A stretch of DNA of 64,000 bases from Amoebidium appalachense (GCA_963693365.1 CAVNZM010000003.1:10974001-11038000), one strand, 5' to 3'. Counted from the first letter of the stretch, positions 1 to 33,524 are shown. Notes: generated from the letters alone by a model not told the origin. A program made the numbers and translations.

Positions 1-243
1 TTGCGTCTGAGTTTCGACCCCTTAGCCCGCGTATATACGACTCTCCAACTCAGACAGCAGCATCAACTGAACTTGGGAGGGTCAACCCGTCTTGATCAAA
101 GACGAGCAGGGTTGCTTATGCAAGCAAGGTGAGCAAAACGGTGAAGATGTGTGTGCAAACTAAAGCAGTGCAGCGAAAAATGCGTATGTGCTTACAGATG
201 CACGACACAGAGCAACCATGCCCGGTTGCATGGAAGTAAAGCG
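1..243 (+). repeat. Dispersed poly(G)-associated repeat, subfamily A, cut by the window edge
   Basis: Nearly identical to 2460-2701. It lies in a TOR intron, ends with GGAAGTAAAGCGG and runs into G-rich DNA. Confidence 0.8.
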
Positions 244-293
244 GTCTCCGGGGGGTGGGGGGGGGGGGCAGGCGGCCGGCGGGCGGCGGGCGG

Positions 294-332
<39 letters not shown>

Positions 333-350
333 AGGGGCAAGCAAACACAC

Positions 351-699
351 CTCTCCCGTGTTTCTGAAGAGCTCTCCGATGATCAGCAGTGAGCCGTGGA
401 TGGCATCATCCTTGCCCATTTTCAGTCCCTTCTTGGCCTCCTCGTATACCTATATAGGGCAGGAAAAAGGAGGCGGGGTAGGTGGTGAGTAGAGATGGAA
501 AAATACTCCCAAGGAGCTGCAAACAAACAAACAACCACAGACAAAAGACGTTAAGGTTGCGGGCCTGGGCAGTTGAATGACTTAAGGTAGAAATAATCAT
601 TGTGATCGAATAAAAATGGCTGTTCACATTTCATGTCCAGTTGGGCCTGAGCCCTGAGGGGAAAGGGGGGGGGGGGGAGGGAGGGAGGGAGGGAGGGAG

Positions 700-762
<63 letters not shown>

Positions 763-1640
763 GGTAGGAATCGGCGTACACATGAGAAAATACATGTCCA
801 ATTCAAAACGGGCAATAGAGGAGCTCTCAGGGTGGTGTGCGTGCATGTGGGTGTGGGTGTGTAGGCGTGGGTGGGTGTGTGGCTGCGGATGTGTGTGTGT
901 TGGGGGGGGGGGGGGGACGGGGGTATGGGTGTGTGTGTCGGTTTGGGTGTGAGTGTGGGTGTGGGTGTGGGTGGGTGTTTATGTTGTGTGTGGGGATGTG
1001 GGGGGAGGGGGAGGGGGTATGTTGTGTGTGTATAGGGGGGTCGGGGGGGGGGGGAGGGGCTCTAGAGGATATAGATGGGGGTAGGGGTAGGGGTGGGGGT
1101 GGGGAAGGGGGAGAAGGGGGGTTCTATGGCACTCCCATACCTTGCTGTACCAGTTGGTGCGTATTTTCGACTCTCTCTGTGCCGTTACAGCCAGGCAGGC
1201 ACGAAACGCTGCCACCGCATCCTCTCTGATTTGCAGCTGTACCGGGGGGGTTAGAATGAGAATAATACAAAACACGGGGAGTTAGAATGAGAATAATACA
1301 AAACACGGGGGGTTAGAATGAGAATAAAACAAAACACGGGGGGCTAGAATGAGAATAATACAAAACACGGGGGTTTAAAATGAGAATAATACAAAACACG
1401 GGGGGTTAGAATGAGAATAATACAAAACACGGCGGGTTAGAATGAGAATAACACAAAACACGGGGGGTTAGAATGAGAATAATACAAAACACGGGGGCTA
1501 GAATGAGAATAATACAAAACACGGGGGGTTAGAATGAATTGCATCACACGAGTGTGATGTACATGCTCACGTCGGACAACGCAACGCAGATTGCAAAGCA
1601 CACATAGGGTTTTTTTATTTGTTTTTTTTTTTTTTTTTTT

Positions 1641-1682
<42 letters not shown>

Positions 1683-1771
1683 ATTATGAATCACCCTGCA
1701 GAACAATAAAAATGACAAAATCGAACTATAAGTAGGGCTCGAAGAATGCTTCCCTCTCATAGTACATACCT

Positions 1772-1818
<47 letters not shown>

Positions 1819-1836
1819 ACACACACACACCACGAC

Positions 1837-1869
<33 letters not shown>

Positions 1870-2264
1870 TGCCACCACCACCACAACCACACCACCATCA
1901 CCCAAAAAAAAAAAAAAGACAAAAGACCAAAAAATCTACGGACACACTATTCCGTCCCCTCCCCCCCCCCCCCCCCCCCCCTCCCCCCCCCCCCCCCCCC
2001 CCCCCCGCCCCTCCTTTCTTCTTTCCCCTCCCCCTCTGGAACCCCCAACCCATGCCACAGTCTACATATCACCAGGGCATAATTATAGGCAGTCCAGCAC
2101 ACAGACCTTTGGGTCTCTGACAGCGGAGAATATGGAGTCGAAAAACATGGGTACGTGGCTGTAGAAGAGGGTGGGGGCATTGGTGGCAAGCTGAGAAAGA
2201 ACGAGAATGGCTGTATGCCTGCGGGCCTCGTTGCGATCCCCTGTGTGTGTGTGTGTAGGGACGT

Positions 2265-2295
<31 letters not shown>

Positions 2296-2700
2296 GGGGG
2301 GGGGGTTTGAATGAGGAACACGGTACGAAGTACGCATACACGATGAGAATCATGGTGCAGGACACATGCAAAGGCAAACATTCAAGTATGCAACATCAGC
2401 CATGCGCACAGTATCCGTCATAAGCAGAGCCCATCCTCAGGGAGAGCCCAAGTCATCAATTGCGTCTGAGTTTCGACCCCTTAGCCCGCGTATATACGAC
2501 TCTCCAACTTAGACAGCAGCATCAACTGAACTTGGGAGGGTCAACCCGTCTTGATCAAAGACGAGCAGGGTTGCTTATGCAAGCAAGGTGAGCAAAAAGG
2601 TGAAGATGTGTGTGCAAACTAAAGCAGTGCAGCGAAAAATGCGTATGTGCTTACAGATGCACGACACAGAGCAACCATGCCCGGTTCTATGGAAGTAAAG

Positions 2701-2743
<43 letters not shown>

Positions 2744-2887
2744 GTGAGTTGGAGAGCTGTGAAAGTATGAAGGGCACATTTACGACAACACAAGGCAAAT
2801 TGCACAGGGAGGAGGGGGTGCGGGGGGGGGGGGGGATGGGTGTTTGTGGGTAGGTGGGGGCGATTGTGGTGGTACGTGTGTGTGCGC

Positions 2888-2949
<62 letters not shown>

Positions 2950-2976
2950 GGGTGTGTGTGTGTGTGTGTGTGTGTT

Positions 2977-3050
<74 letters not shown>

Positions 3051-3826
3051 GGGGGGGGGGGGAGGGGGGAGGGGGGGGAGGGGGGGGGGGGGAGGGGTTG
3101 AATGCGGAACACGGTACGAAGTACACATACACAATGAGAAGCATGGTGCAGGACACATGCAAAGGCACATGCAAATGCCCGGTTGCATGGAAGTAAAGTG
3201 TTCTGGGGGAGGTTTCGAAAAAACATTTGTGATGGGCAGCATAACACGGATTGTGTAGGAGGGAGCACACTAGTATGCATGATGGGGCAAAGGGGGGATT
3301 GTCTGTGCGTGAATGTGATGTGAGTGCATGTCTGTGTGTGCGCGTGTGCATGTGTGTGTGTTTACGTTGTGTATGTGTGCGTGCACGTGTGTCTGTGTGG
3401 GTGGGTGGGTGCGTGGGTGCGTGTGTGGGTGTGTTGGTGTATGGGTGTGTGCGTGCATGCAAGTGTGTGCGCAGGTGTGGTTGGGTGGATCCGCGCGGGC
3501 ATGTGCGGGTGTATTCCCGTGCAAAGTTGTGTGCAAAGGTGCACGTTTGTGTGCGCACGAAGGTGTATGTGTGTTTTCGTGTGTGTATGTATGTGTGAGT
3601 GCGTGTGTGGCTGTGTACACGCAGGTGGGCAGTAAACAGGCGGGGGAGCTGAAGGGTGGGCGTGCGCCAGGCAGTCGTGCCTGCACGTGTGGGTGCATGT
3701 GTGTGTGGGTGGGTGCGTGTGTGCATACGTGTTTTGCCTGTGTGTATTGGACGTGGACGTGTGTGAGTGGGAACGCCCCCCCCCCCCCCGGGGGGGAGGG
3801 GGGGGGGGATAAAGGGGTGTGTGTGT

Positions 3827-3859
<33 letters not shown>

Positions 3860-4320
3860 AGGGGTAACCCCGTAATGGCTATGCATAGCGTAGAAGCTAG
3901 AAGCACACACAGTGAATACAAAGTATTTATCGCTTATACGGTACTTTTTGCACAAAAAGTACTTATTGCATAAATAGTACTTCTTGCACAAAACGTACTT
4001 ATTGCATACCTTGCAGCCACTCCAGTGCTCTCTTCACCTCAAACTCCACAATGTCCGCTGTCAAGGTGCCTCCCGCTAGGGCAAGGTGACCTAAAAGGGA
4101 GGAATGACCCGATCAGAGCATGCCAAACCACCTTCTATATTGCATGGTGCACCAATCAATAGGCGTCCAGATTAGCCAAATGTGGTAGCTGTCAGAAACA
4201 GATGATAGGCTATTCTGTAGAAACCTGGAGTAGTATTCTCCTTGACGGGTGCTATACGGTAGATGTTACCTTCACAACTACACACTACTCCGTTCAGTTT
4301 GCATTCACCCTCCGAACCCC

Positions 4321-4376
<56 letters not shown>

Positions 4377-6982
4377 TGCCGGCCGTCCTCTCCATCGCAC
4401 ACAACTCTACCATGCCCTTTCCCCCTCCCCTCCCTCTTTCAACTTCTTTTATCCTTGGCTTCTCTCCTGGGTCATGTGTTCGCGCTCTTCATTTTGTCCC
4501 CCTCTCAGCCCAAAACAACAGGATCGACTCTACAAACCTCTCACGCGTCTGGGTTTTGGGGGACGGGGGAGGGTTGAAGGGGTTGTGGTGTTGGTGTGTT
4601 TGTGTGTGTTGTGTGTATTTTTAGAAGCGCGGGGGGGGGGGGGGGGGGGGGGGGGATGTATGTGTTAGAGGGTTGGAAATATGGAGGAGACAACAAAGAG
4701 CAACAACAAAAACGTCACAAACGTGGGATATCCAAAACCAAAACAATTAAACGTGCAGGCAGAAGACACTTGAACAGAGCCAATCATCAGGGGGGTTCCT
4801 ATGCCTCCACAAAAGCATGGGTTTCGACTCTTTGGGGGGGGGGGGGAGGGGGGGGGAGGGGGAGGGGGAGGGGGGAGGGGGGGGAGGGGGGGGGGGGGGG
4901 GGGGTATGTGGCCGGACCAACATACCCAGAGCCTGCGATGCGGCCTTCATGACACCCGAGTCACTGCCACCCAGCACAATGCGCAGATAGTTGGCCCGAG
5001 TGACCTTTGTGCCGCTATCCTCACCGTCTATGTCCATAAGCTCATCTGCAAGAAGTAAGTAGATTTTTAGGTTGATTTTTTTATCTATTTATTTATTTTT
5101 AACGAACGAAGAGAAACGGGTGGGAGGGTGGGAGGGGGAGGGTTGGTTTACTCTGTGCTCTCCTCACCGTCTATGTCAAATAAGCGCATCTGCAAGAAGT
5201 ATTATGCACAACTTGAGGGGTTGGTTTATTCATTTTTATTTTTATTTTTTCTGTTTGCACGCGGGGGGGGGGGGGGGGGGGGGCAGGGGAGGTTGATTTA
5301 CTCTTTACAAAGAAAAAAAAAAAACATATTACTTTTAGATGGTGGGTGTATAAGGGCACGGCACCTATGATGACGATGCCCCCGAGCTTTTCGTTCGGGT
5401 CCGAGCTGTGGACCAGCTCGAAGATCAGCCGGTTGACATCCCCCATGAACCGGTTGAACTTCTCCTTGGACATCTCGTGCCCCAGTGTCGACACCTGCAA
5501 AAGGCGCCGGGGGGTTTTGAATGCGGCACAAAACAGGAAGTACACATGAACAACGGATAACACGACGCAGAGTGCAAATTATACATAAAGAGTATGCATA
5601 ATAAGTGCAGCCCATCCTCGGGGGGGGGGGAGGGGGGGGAGGGGGGGGCACGTCATCCACAGTACCCGAGTTTCGACAAAAGGCGCCGGGGGGCGGGGGG
5701 GGGCGGCAATCATTAAGAGTAATGATTAGGAAAGGTCTTGATGGTATTAAAGATAATCAAATTTGGATGTTCTAGACAGGATCGACCAAGGAAAGGGAAG
5801 GAGGGGGAAGAGGAGGGGAGGGATGGCAGGGTTTGAAGGATGATTTTGGGGGGAGGGGGGGGGGGGGGGGGGGGCGGCAAAAACGTCACACTCCTCGTGT
5901 GAGGAATGAGGGGATGAGGGAGGGGGGGGAGGGAGGGGGGGGGGGGAGGGAGGGGAGAAGGGGGGGGGGGGGGGGGGGAGGGGGGGAGAGACTGACAGAA
6001 AGGAGGGTGAGGAAAGAGAGAGAGGGAGAGAGAGATGGAGGGGTGGAGGGGGGGGGAGGGGAGGGGTGGGGGGGAGAGGGAGAAAGAGAGAGGAAGAGGG
6101 GGGAGGGGGGGGGGGGAGAGAGGAAGGGAAGGGAGGGAGGCAGGGGGGGAGGGAGGGAGGGAAGGGGGGGGGGGGGGAGGGGGGAGGGGGGAGGGGGGGG
6201 GGGGGGGGAGGTGGGGATGGCAGAAGAGAGAAAGAGCACGTACATATTGCTTGATGTCTCTGGCTGCCTGCAGCCTCTGCTCTGACACCTTACTGCAAAA
6301 CACAGCAAGAGTCAGATAATCTCCATAACAGAGTGTGACTTATCGGCGTTAACAGAAAATGAGTAGATATATGGCACGGGTTCCAATTATTGTTTGTTGA
6401 GGCATTATTGCGTAAGGATGCCTATAAAAGTTGACCGGTGAAGTTCGTTTCTATGTAAAGCCTTGTGTCTTTGTGCACGCCGGTGTCTGTGCACACAAGC
6501 ATAGGTGTGCGCAATCACTTAGCCCTGCATGCGTGTAAGTGGGTGCGCATGCTTGCACTTCTGCTGTCGCATTTCCAGATTAAAAGGCATGTGCCAAGTC
6601 ATCCTGTGAGTGCGTTTTTATCTGTGTGTGTGTCTAGGTAGATGATATACATTACAAAATAGTGCAAGCTTGTGTGTATGCGTATTTGTTTCTGGGTGTA
6701 TGTTCACATGCATACGCGTGTGTTTGTGTGTAGCAGTTGCCCACCCATCCTTCCTTCCGTGCAGACGACATCGAAAAGCTTTGGTGAACTCAGATGCACA
6801 TCCAGTTCACTGATCACATCACAAAGCTGATTGCAAACAGTCATCTGGCCTACGGCAGAAACTTATCACGTTGTAGCAAGCAGCTCAATATGGTACGGAG
6901 ATGAGGCTCGTAAGCTGCATGAAGCAGGGATCCGCAGGGGGAGGGGGGAGGGGGGGGGGGGGGGGGGGGGGAGGAGGGGAAG

Positions 6983-7015
<33 letters not shown>

Positions 7016-7379
7016 GGGAGGGGAGGGAGGGGGGGGGGGGGGGGAGAGGAAGGGATGAGGAGGGAGAGGAGTTTAGGGGAGATGGGTGTGCAATGAAAAG
7101 CAGGAGCTTGGATGGGGGGGGTAGTGGATGTGAGAGGAGATGTTACCTGTGCTTGAGTGCCGAGAACAGCTTTGCCAGAGCGGCGCTGATCTTTGGATCT
7201 GTCTTTTCACTCATTGTGTCATTAAGGAAGTCTCCAAAATCGCTCCTGCCAGCCGAAGCCAACATAGAGCGTGTCTTCTGGATGATTGCTGGTGAAACGC
7301 TGGACAATTTTCTCCTCGTGGCCGCTATACGACCCGGGAGCCCAGAGGGGGCGAAGACTGACTTAAGGTCAGGATTCAT
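351..7379 (-). CDS. TOR: TOR (target of rapamycin) kinase, N-terminal eight exons; gene continues past the left edge
   Basis: TOR is the giant PI3K-related Ser/Thr kinase that links nutrients to growth; this part is the N-terminal HEAT-repeat region, which contacts complex partners. Exons (minus strand, 5' to 3'): 7147-7379, 6244-6292, 5365-5494, 4926-5045, 4010-4090, 2107-2240, 1141-1236, 351-449. They sum to 942 nt (314 codons) with phases that close at every intron. The ATG at 7377-7379 is preceded in frame by a stop (7395-7397). Stretches matching animal mTOR as I recall it include [52 protein letters not shown] and [19 protein letters not shown], in the same order and spacing. Introns hold G/C runs, (GT)n, a 31-bp minisatellite and SINE-like copies. 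The FAT, FRB and kinase domains lie outside the window. RCE1 diverges 644 bp upstream. Confidence 0.9.
1243..1540 (+). repeat. 31-bp minisatellite in TOR intron 6
   Basis: Nine full units plus a partial one, with core TTAGAATGAGAATAATACAA followed by AACACGGGGGG. Most units are 30-31 bp with single-base variants. It starts a few bases outside the exon 7 acceptor, so in the sense strand its C run acts as the pyrimidine tract. Confidence 0.9.
2306..2701 (+). repeat. Dispersed poly(G)-associated repeat, subfamily A, full-length reference copy
   Basis: About 396 bp, starting TTTGAATGAGGAACACGGTA and ending GGAAGTAAAGCGG, with a run of more than 20 G on each side. It contains GTTTCGACCCC (about 2471-2481), which matches the RNA polymerase III B-box consensus at all but one fixed position. 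No convincing A box is seen, so a tRNA-derived SINE origin is only a possibility. Confidence 0.8.
2876..3050. repeat. (GT)n microsatellite in TOR intron 5
   Basis: Almost pure GT for about 170 bp with a few G or T interruptions, followed by poly(G). Confidence 0.95.
3097..3199 (+). repeat. Dispersed repeat, subfamily A, internally deleted copy
   Basis: The head (GAATGCGGAACACGGTACG) is joined directly to the tail (CCCGGTTGCATGGAAGTAAAG), omitting about 290 bp of the middle. A poly(G) tract precedes it. Confidence 0.75.
3905..4007. repeat. Short AT-rich tandem beside TOR exon 5
   Basis: AAGTACTTATTGCA-like units of 18-20 bp repeat about four times, ending at the exon 5 donor. Confidence 0.55.
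5157..5203 (-). pseudogene. Duplicated edge of TOR exon 4, including its splice acceptor
   Basis: CTCACCGTCTATGTC followed by ATCTGCAAGAAGTA copies the exon 4 acceptor and first 28 exon bases (about 5019-5060) with several changes. Read from the copied acceptor in the TOR phase it meets a stop within five codons. Confidence 0.75.
5515..5677 (+). repeat. Dispersed repeat, subfamily B, truncated and flanked by a 16-bp direct repeat
   Basis: It runs from TTTTGAATGCGG to CGAGTTTCGAC. AAAAGGCGCCGGGGGG occurs at 5499-5514 and again at 5678-5693, exactly flanking the element, as expected of a target-site duplication. It lies 20 bp outside TOR exon 3. Confidence 0.8.
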
Positions 7380-8023
7380 AACATGGGCCGCGCGCTACAC
7401 GCACACGCGGCCACCAAGAAATAACTAGTTGGCAGAATGTGTCATGATCTGTAGTGCAGGGAGGTTGTTTCCATAGCTTTGCAGCTGATTGTATGAAGTT
7501 ACGAAACTAACAGCGATTTGGGTAACATGGAGGTAACAAAACTACAATATTCTATTGTACACTGTACGATTGAGCAGTCCTGCACCGGTTGCTTTTTTTT
7601 GGGTCCAGCCTTTAAAGGGCAGCCTAAGATTTATTACAGACATAACTTTGTTAAGTGAATATTTTCAGCTTTTTTAAACCATTTCAGTTGTATTTTAGAA
7701 CAATGGCGGCTTAAACTCTGTATTTGTGCAATTCAAATTTATGATGTTGCTCACCGGAACTTGACCACTGCTTTTCGGCTCACCCAAGCCAGCACAGTTC
7801 GGATGTGTTGTGCCTGTGCAATTTACATGCTGGCATTTCCTCCTCTCTCAATCTCTCTTCTCAAAGTTAACCTTTCATATTCTTCATCACATATTTCAGC
7901 AACCACTATGCCTCCAAGGTTATAAAGGCGGCGGCACCCTTCGGACGTGCAACAACAGCCAGAACTTCTGACCATTCTGCATACAGCTCAGGAGTGGCCT
8001 CGCCTAGTCTAGATCTTGTGAAA
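7380..8023. promoter_or_regulatory. Divergent intergenic region between TOR and RCE1
   Basis: These 644 bp separate the TOR start codon (minus) from the RCE1 start codon (plus), so the two genes probably share a bidirectional promoter. The region is ordinary in base composition and free of the G runs that fill the introns. I see no clear TATA box in a decisive position. The RCE1 frame is open from 7871 but has no ATG before 8024; an upstream non-coding exon ending near the TTTCAG at 7894-7899 is not excluded. Confidence 0.5.
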
Positions 8024-16696
<8,673 letters not shown>

Positions 16697-17005
16697 TTAT
16701 GGTGTCCAACCGAGAATTCCGACATAGGCCTTAACGGTAAAAAAGAGGCATTTGTGAATGGCTCCTTGATATGGTATTTGCTTTTTTAAAGGATAGAAAG
16801 CGAGAATATTATGATTGGGCTGCTTTTCCTCTCCCTCCCTGCTTTCTAAACAACTTACAGAGCTCTCTCCCCCTCCCCCCCCCCCCCCCCCCCCCCCCCC
16901 GCGTATTTTCCTGGAATTCGAAGCCTTGCTCTAGAAGCGATATTCAACAACCCCGCTCCACCCGGGCACGAACATGCGCACACACGCACCCACACACACA
17001 CACAG

Positions 17006-17310
<305 letters not shown>

Positions 17311-18093
17311 CACATACAACCTCCACCGACCCTACCCACCCACCACCACCCCTAAGGCTTACCTATTTGCATGTTTATTGCCGTTGCTACATCTCCATAT
17401 AAATTTCTGAGTGAAATATGTCTTCAAGAATTTCGAGTGACCTGGAACGGTTTGGTATGCTTGGGTACTGAATGCAATGTATCATGTTTTGTATGTCTGG
17501 TATTCCTGAAACTAAATTTGAACTGCATGTCCTTACTCTTATCTCACGTAGTCACGAAGAGTAATTAGTAAGAGAGTAATTAGCTGATTAATGATGAACC
17601 TGCTGTGGTGGTTCTTATTGTTGAAAACATTTTACTTGAGTATTTCTGTGCACACAGTGACTTATGTGCTGAAAATGTGTCTGGCATATACCTGTGCAGA
17701 TGATTGTATGTATGCTTCTGGTTCTTGCCTCACCAGATTGAATACTCCCGCCTTCGAGAGTAGTGTTGTTTGTGAGGAGTCATGAATGTTGTTCGTTGTA
17801 TCACCCGGTAAGATTATCCATCACGTAGATAAATCATCAAAGCCCGATTACCATCTCCGCCCCTCGCTTCTCCCCTCCCCCCCTCTCTCCCCCGCTCCCT
17901 TGCCTCTCTTTCCCTCTCCTTCCCCCCTCTCTCTTCCCTCTCCCCTTCCTCCCTCCCTTCCCCTCGCTCCCTTGCCCATCGGCATACGTATGTATGTAGT
18001 CACTAAACTTCTTAAAAATCCTCCCCCCCCCCCCCCCCTCCAGACTCCGGCCTCTAAATTTGATGCAGTCGAACGCCTCTCATAAGTACAGCA

Positions 18094-18127
<34 letters not shown>

Positions 18128-18792
18128 ATCCAAACACCCTTCATGTCGTGACATAGATACTGGTGGGTAATTTGAACTATGTGGATCCCGCAAGATAATT
18201 TACCGATTTTGTTTTTTTTTTGCAACGGGTTGATTATTTATTCTGATTCATTCACCTTACTACTCAGCCTGCCACTCGGAGTCTCTGTCTGACTGTCTAA
18301 CAGCCACAAAGAGATTTGACTATGTGTCATTTTCGTCCAATAATATGAAAGCTATCATTTCTGTTCCTATGTGAGTAATTTTACTGCAGAAAATGGCCGT
18401 GACTTGGCCGAAACTACGAAGGGTGCACGCCTGACATCGACATTTTAAAATTAAGATCATGTGTACATGTCACTTAGTCTAGTATTTTAGAAGCAGCCTG
18501 AGGGTCCAATCTATTCTTTTATTTTTTTTTAGGGGACCATATATGCATAGACGTCATGTTCTAAGACTTCCTCGTCGGTGGCTGGGGGAGTAGCTCGGAA
18601 GGTGGAGATGGGGGCGGGGGTGGGGTGGTGTGGTGTGGGTTTTTTATTTATTTTTTATTTATTCCCGCTTTGTTTCCGGAGGGACCCCTTGGGCCCTCAG
18701 GGGAACTACCGTCTCCCACCCAGCACCGACATGGGGTGGGGTGGTTGCACCGGTGGTGCGGGTGTGTTTCACGCTGTGTTTTTTTTTTCGAA

Positions 18793-18823
<31 letters not shown>

Positions 18824-19017
18824 GGGGGGGGGCGGGTGGGGGGGGGGGGGGGGGGGGGTTCCTGAAAATCCAGCAGGGCGTAAGTGCCGAGGTGTTGCTG
18901 GGTGGAAAGACGGGAAGGGAAGGGTTGTGGTGCGGAAGGAAAAAAAAAAGGGGGGGGGGGGGGGGGGGAGAGGTTAAATTAGTGCATAAACCTGTGCCGC
19001 CTATCTTTTTGCAGCTG

Positions 19018-19104
19018 ACAACCCTCTCCCTGCTCCCAAACTCTTCAAGCTGGTAGGGTCCATCAAAAATGGCCCTATTGACCTGGTTTCGAATGATCTT
19101 AATG
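19018..19104 (+). pseudogene. Orphan exon-like segment of unknown origin
   Basis: A textbook 3' splice site (pyrimidines then TTTTTGCAG) is followed by an open frame reading DNPLPAPKLFKLVGSIKNGP and then IDLVSNDLN. A dispersed-repeat fragment follows immediately at 19105. I find no partner exons and do not recognise the peptide. The opposite strand is also open here, so this may be a relic or chance. Confidence 0.3.
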
Positions 19105-19149
19105 CTTCTCATCGTGTATGCGCACTTCGTACTGTGTTCCGCATTCAAC
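19105..19149 (-). repeat. Fragment of the dispersed repeat, inverted
   Basis: CTTCTCATCGTGTATGCGCA to GCATTCAACC is the inverse of the family head, and poly(C) follows. It abuts an exon-like segment. Confidence 0.7.
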
Positions 19150-19282
19150 CCCCCCCCCCCCCCCCCCCCCCCGGCGCAAAAAAAAAAAGCGGAAGAAAAA
19201 GAAAAGAAAAATCGGCAAGCACGCACACACGCACGCATGCACGCACGCACGCAGGCACACGCGCACGCACACACACAACACA

Positions 19283-19288
19283 GTGCAC

Positions 19289-19339
<51 letters not shown>

Positions 19340-19385
19340 CACACACATGCACACCCGCACTCACCTCCACACACACACACATGCA

Positions 19386-19477
<92 letters not shown>

Positions 19478-19512
19478 GCCGCCGCCGCCACCACCACCAC
19501 CACCACCACCAA
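19283..19512. repeat. (CA)n followed by CCG/CCA triplets
   Basis: CA tract with ATGCAC interruptions, then CCG and CCA triplet runs. Confidence 0.9.
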
Positions 19513-19522
19513 GAAATATATA

Positions 19523-19559
<37 letters not shown>

Positions 19560-20423
19560 ATGTACAAACAAATAATAAAAATCTCGAAGAGAGAAATTTT
19601 GGCAAAGGAAAAAAAAAGGAAAGAAGGTATGAAAGGGGAGACCAAAAGACTTGCACCCCCCAACACCATTCTAACCGCTTCAAACTAGAGGCGCATGTAC
19701 ATTTGTTGATCGTTATTCACCATTTGCACATTCTGAACGAGTATTATAATAATAATAGGTGCCCGGGCCGGGGACGGTACTTGTATCCACCCACGGACAA
19801 CGTATTGGGACAATACGTATATATCAACGGATAACATTAACAACAACAAAAAAAAACAAAAACAAAAAACACAAAAAACAAGGTTTTCCTCTTTAAAAAG
19901 GCTATTTTGATGCTGTAGGCTGGTAGGCAGGGCCACGGAACTGTTACATGCGGTTAAGCATTTCCGTGGTCCTTGGATATAATTGGCTGTCACATATTAT
20001 TTAATCTATAACAGGCTGCTACATTAATATCCAATCTATTAAATGATTGGCCGCTACATTCAATTTATCATCAATTGACACAGTTATGTACATTTAAATA
20101 ATCGAGAAAACAGACTAATGACTAGACCAGCTACATACGAATAGCTAAATACGGTATGGATTACTGGTGCGCATTCACTGGCTCGTTTACTAAACCAAAT
20201 TTACCAAACATACTACTGGAATTTGCGTCATATACAAACATATATTCATAATTAAAAGTCGTCATACATTCCTATGCTTTAGCATTCATCTTCGCTATTC
20301 TGCGTACGCAGTCAAGAATATATTTACAGTAATTTATCCCACCTAGGTGCTTTTTCATCAAAATGAAGGGAGACAAAAACAGAGACTCTGACCATCTCAC
20401 TGCGGCTGACGAAGAAAGCATGT

Positions 20424-20660
<237 letters not shown>

Positions 20661-20927
20661 GTGTGTGTGCATGTGCGTTCGCGTGTCCGTTGGGTATGTT
20701 GGGGGGAGAGGGGGAGGGAGGGGGGGGGGGGGGGGGGGGGGGGTATAGAATGCAGTGCACGTGAAACATGTACAAACCCACAAGGGATAACATGATTCCG
20801 ATTGCCCAAAAAAAAAAAAAAAAAAAGGAGAGAGAAAGAAAGAAAAGAAAAAAAGAAATAGAATATTTGGGGGGGGGGGGGGGGATGGAAAAAGGAGATC
20901 TATTCAATAATGTGGGTTTGCTCAAGT

Positions 20928-32435
<11,508 letters not shown>

Positions 32436-33524
32436 CGTGTGAATTTAAGCTCGTATTTTCCTTTTTCTGGAAAGGTTGGGGCTGAAGGGGGAGGGGGAGG
32501 AGGGGGGGGGGGGGGGGCAAGGTGGGTTGAGGGGATGTAGGAGAAAGTAGGGAATGCAAGGGGAGCGATATGGCAAGGACGTGCAAAGTAACAAGTTTGC
32601 AAGAGGCCATGAGAAGGATTTCCACTAAACAGCAGTGCAGTCGTATCTGGTTTAAACGCCTGATGTAATGCTTCAAACTGAGTGGCTCAGGGAAAACATC
32701 TAGGTTTGGTGACGCAATTCTTCAGCTCGGGCACCCGTAGGGCAGGGGGGGGGGGGGGGGAGGGGGGTGGGGATTGGCAAAGGGAGGGTAGGGCAGAAAG
32801 AAGTGGACAGAGGTGAGGGGGTAGATGAGGCGAGATAGCGAAGAAGAATTGATGAGGGTGGGGAGCACGAGAGGTGGGTGAGAAGAGGTGTAGAGAGTGT
32901 GTCGAAGCGAGCGGGAGACAGACACCAAGGATAAGTCATTTTCATGAAAGTTATTCATAACTTGGTGGATGCCACGGAAAGAAATGTTGAAAGGTGGGAG
33001 GGGAGGGAAAGCGGAAAAGGGGGGGGAAGGAGTTAAAGGGGAGTGGAAGAGAGAAAAAGGCAGAAAGAACGAGAGGGAGGGAGGGACAGAGGGAGAATAG
33101 GAGAAGGGAGGGACAGGATGAAACGAGAGCCCAATTTTGTGGGGTGGGGGAATGGGGTGCCGGAGGGGGGGAGGGGGGAGGAGCAGGGAAGAAAGATGAC
33201 TGGTAAGAAACTGATGTAAAATTAAAGCGGGGGAGTTAAGCACAAGAGGCAGGGGGAGTAGTAAAGCCAAGGATGTGTGCGGCTCTACAAAAGGGCATGA
33301 AGGTGTTGGTGAAGGCATGTGCAGTACGGGTAAAGGATGAGAAGGGGGGCATCAAGGGAGTGGAGGGTATGAGTAGAGGAATGGTTGTGGGATGGAAGAA
33401 GGAGGGAGGAAAGGAAGGGTTTGGAGCAGTGGGGAGGGGGAGGGGCGGGGGAAAAGGGAGGGGGGGAGAGGGTGTGTGTGTTTGGGGGGGGGGGGGGGGG
33501 GGGGGGGGGTATAAAGCAAGATCC

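Noticed and set aside
2469-2485. B-box-like GTTTCGACCCC taken as a tRNA gene
   Set aside because: No cloverleaf can be drawn and no A box is seen; at most it is a relic promoter of a SINE-like repeat.
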